Position numbers and translations under genes: made by a program. Below are positions 52,357 to 52,840 of a DNA stretch of 52,840 bases, in pieces. The stretch comes from Methylomagnum ishizawai. GTDB taxonomy: Bacteria; Pseudomonadota; Gammaproteobacteria; Methylococcales; Methylococcaceae. Position 1 is the stretch's first letter, and every line of letters starts with the position of its first letter. The notes under the pieces are model-generated. The model worked only from the letters and a program-made list of their open reading frames with translations. It was not told the origin of the DNA and ran no database searches. The stretch covers positions 1 to 52,840 of the forward strand of contig NZ_FXAM01000006.1 in the NCBI RefSeq assembly GCF_900155475.1, written 5' to 3'.

Positions 52357-52840
52357 ATGGCAATTGATATTTTACACTGTTACGAAGAAAAACCGAAAAT
52401 TCGTGAATACGTTTTGCCGGGCTTGCTGCCCGGCAAAGTGGGGGCCATGGTGAGTCCTGGTGGTCTTGGCAAATCCATCTTGTCGCTCATGCTCTCGCAT
52501 GTTGTCGCCGGGGTGCCGACTTGCTTGGTCTTGAGCGATGCCAGACGGGGCGGGTTGTGTACTTGTCCGCAGAGGACGACGCGGAAATCCTGCATTCGAG
52601 GCTGCACGCGATAGGTAGGTTGCTGACCGAAGAGCAGCGTGGCCGTTGTGTGCGCAATCTCCTGGTCGAGGATCTCACATCGCACATGCCGGATATGTTG
52701 GGAGGCAATGGTCGAGCGTGGCGGGAATCCATTGAGAACCTTGCGACCGGTTCGCGGCTTTTATTTCTGGATACCCTTCGCAGCTTTCATGCGGGAGATG
52801 AAAACGATGCATCCTTAATGTCTGTGCTAATTGGGCACAT
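52357..52840 (+). pseudogene. repA: RepA helicase, copy 2, cut by window end and frameshifted
   Basis: The N-terminal 50 codons (including SPGGLGKS) match 9705 onward. One G is missing in the run near 52512 and the window ends before the stop. Use copy 1 for the protein. Confidence 0.8.

Larger units (their letters stand above)
42660..52840. repeat. Terminal redundancy, copy 2 (same DNA as 1-10189)
   Basis: Second copy of the redundant end. It joins seamlessly to the sequence upstream, completing the effector gene that is cut at position 1. Its own right end stops inside repA, which is complete in copy 1. Circularising the contig gives about 42.65 kb. Confidence 0.95.

Noticed and set aside
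1-52840. tRNA, rRNA or conjugation genes
   Set aside because: No clover-leaf-like sequences, rRNA segments, relaxase or type IV secretion proteins were recognised on either strand.

Overview
The window reads as an over-long assembly of one circular plasmid. Bases 1-10189 are repeated, almost base for base, at 42660-52840. The two copies differ almost only by 1-nt changes in homopolymer runs, and an intact gene in one copy is often frameshifted in the other. That is what a long-read contig looks like when it runs past its own start. The real molecule is therefore about 42.65 kb, and the second copy is annotated here mainly to give complete reading frames. The host is most likely a pseudomonadotan (proteobacterium) of fairly high GC. 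I infer this from the IncQ-like RepB/RepA/RepC replication proteins, KfrA proteins, type I R-M genes and the IS families present. I cannot name a genus.

Plasmid backbone (about 3.5-13.3 kb): helically phased GATCC repeat arrays and a 14-bp inverted repeat; a tyrosine recombinase; a parA plus ribbon-helix-helix partition pair; a KfrA-like DNA-binding protein; then an overlapping repB (primase) - repA (helicase) - repC (iteron binding) series. A candidate oriV follows, with three tandem 22-bp iterons, an AT-rich tract and palindromes. No relaxase or conjugation gene is seen. Insertion debris (IS701-, IS66-, IS1595- and IS1182-type remnants, and a Tn3-family element with 38-bp ends) lies between modules.

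Accessory cargo looks like a defence island. (1) A five-gene overlapping operon at 15.86-24.56 kb: hsdM, a DUF1016/YhcG nuclease, hsdS, hsdR and an ISL3-transposase-like protein whose catalytic aspartates appear lost. (2) A resolvase and a second KfrA-like gene with palindromic operators. (3) A minus-strand three-gene operon at 29.45-37.77 kb: an unrecognised 922-aa protein, a UvrD-like SF1 helicase, and a 1193-aa PD-(D/E)xK-SF2 helicase fusion with a Cas4-like cysteine cluster. I know no named system with this layout, and it is the best candidate for something undescribed. (4) An XRE-HTH/GTPase (dynamin-like) fusion whose promoter region carries a long near-perfect palindrome. (5) A FimB-like small tyrosine recombinase. 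(6) An ABC-3C-type system (nuclease-like CTD effector, small middle component, DUF2326-like ATPase) that spans the artificial contig junction, followed by an AT-rich ankyrin-repeat gene.

In short, a replication and partition core maintains a plasmid that carries at least four putative anti-phage or anti-plasmid modules, assembled through repeated IS and transposon activity.
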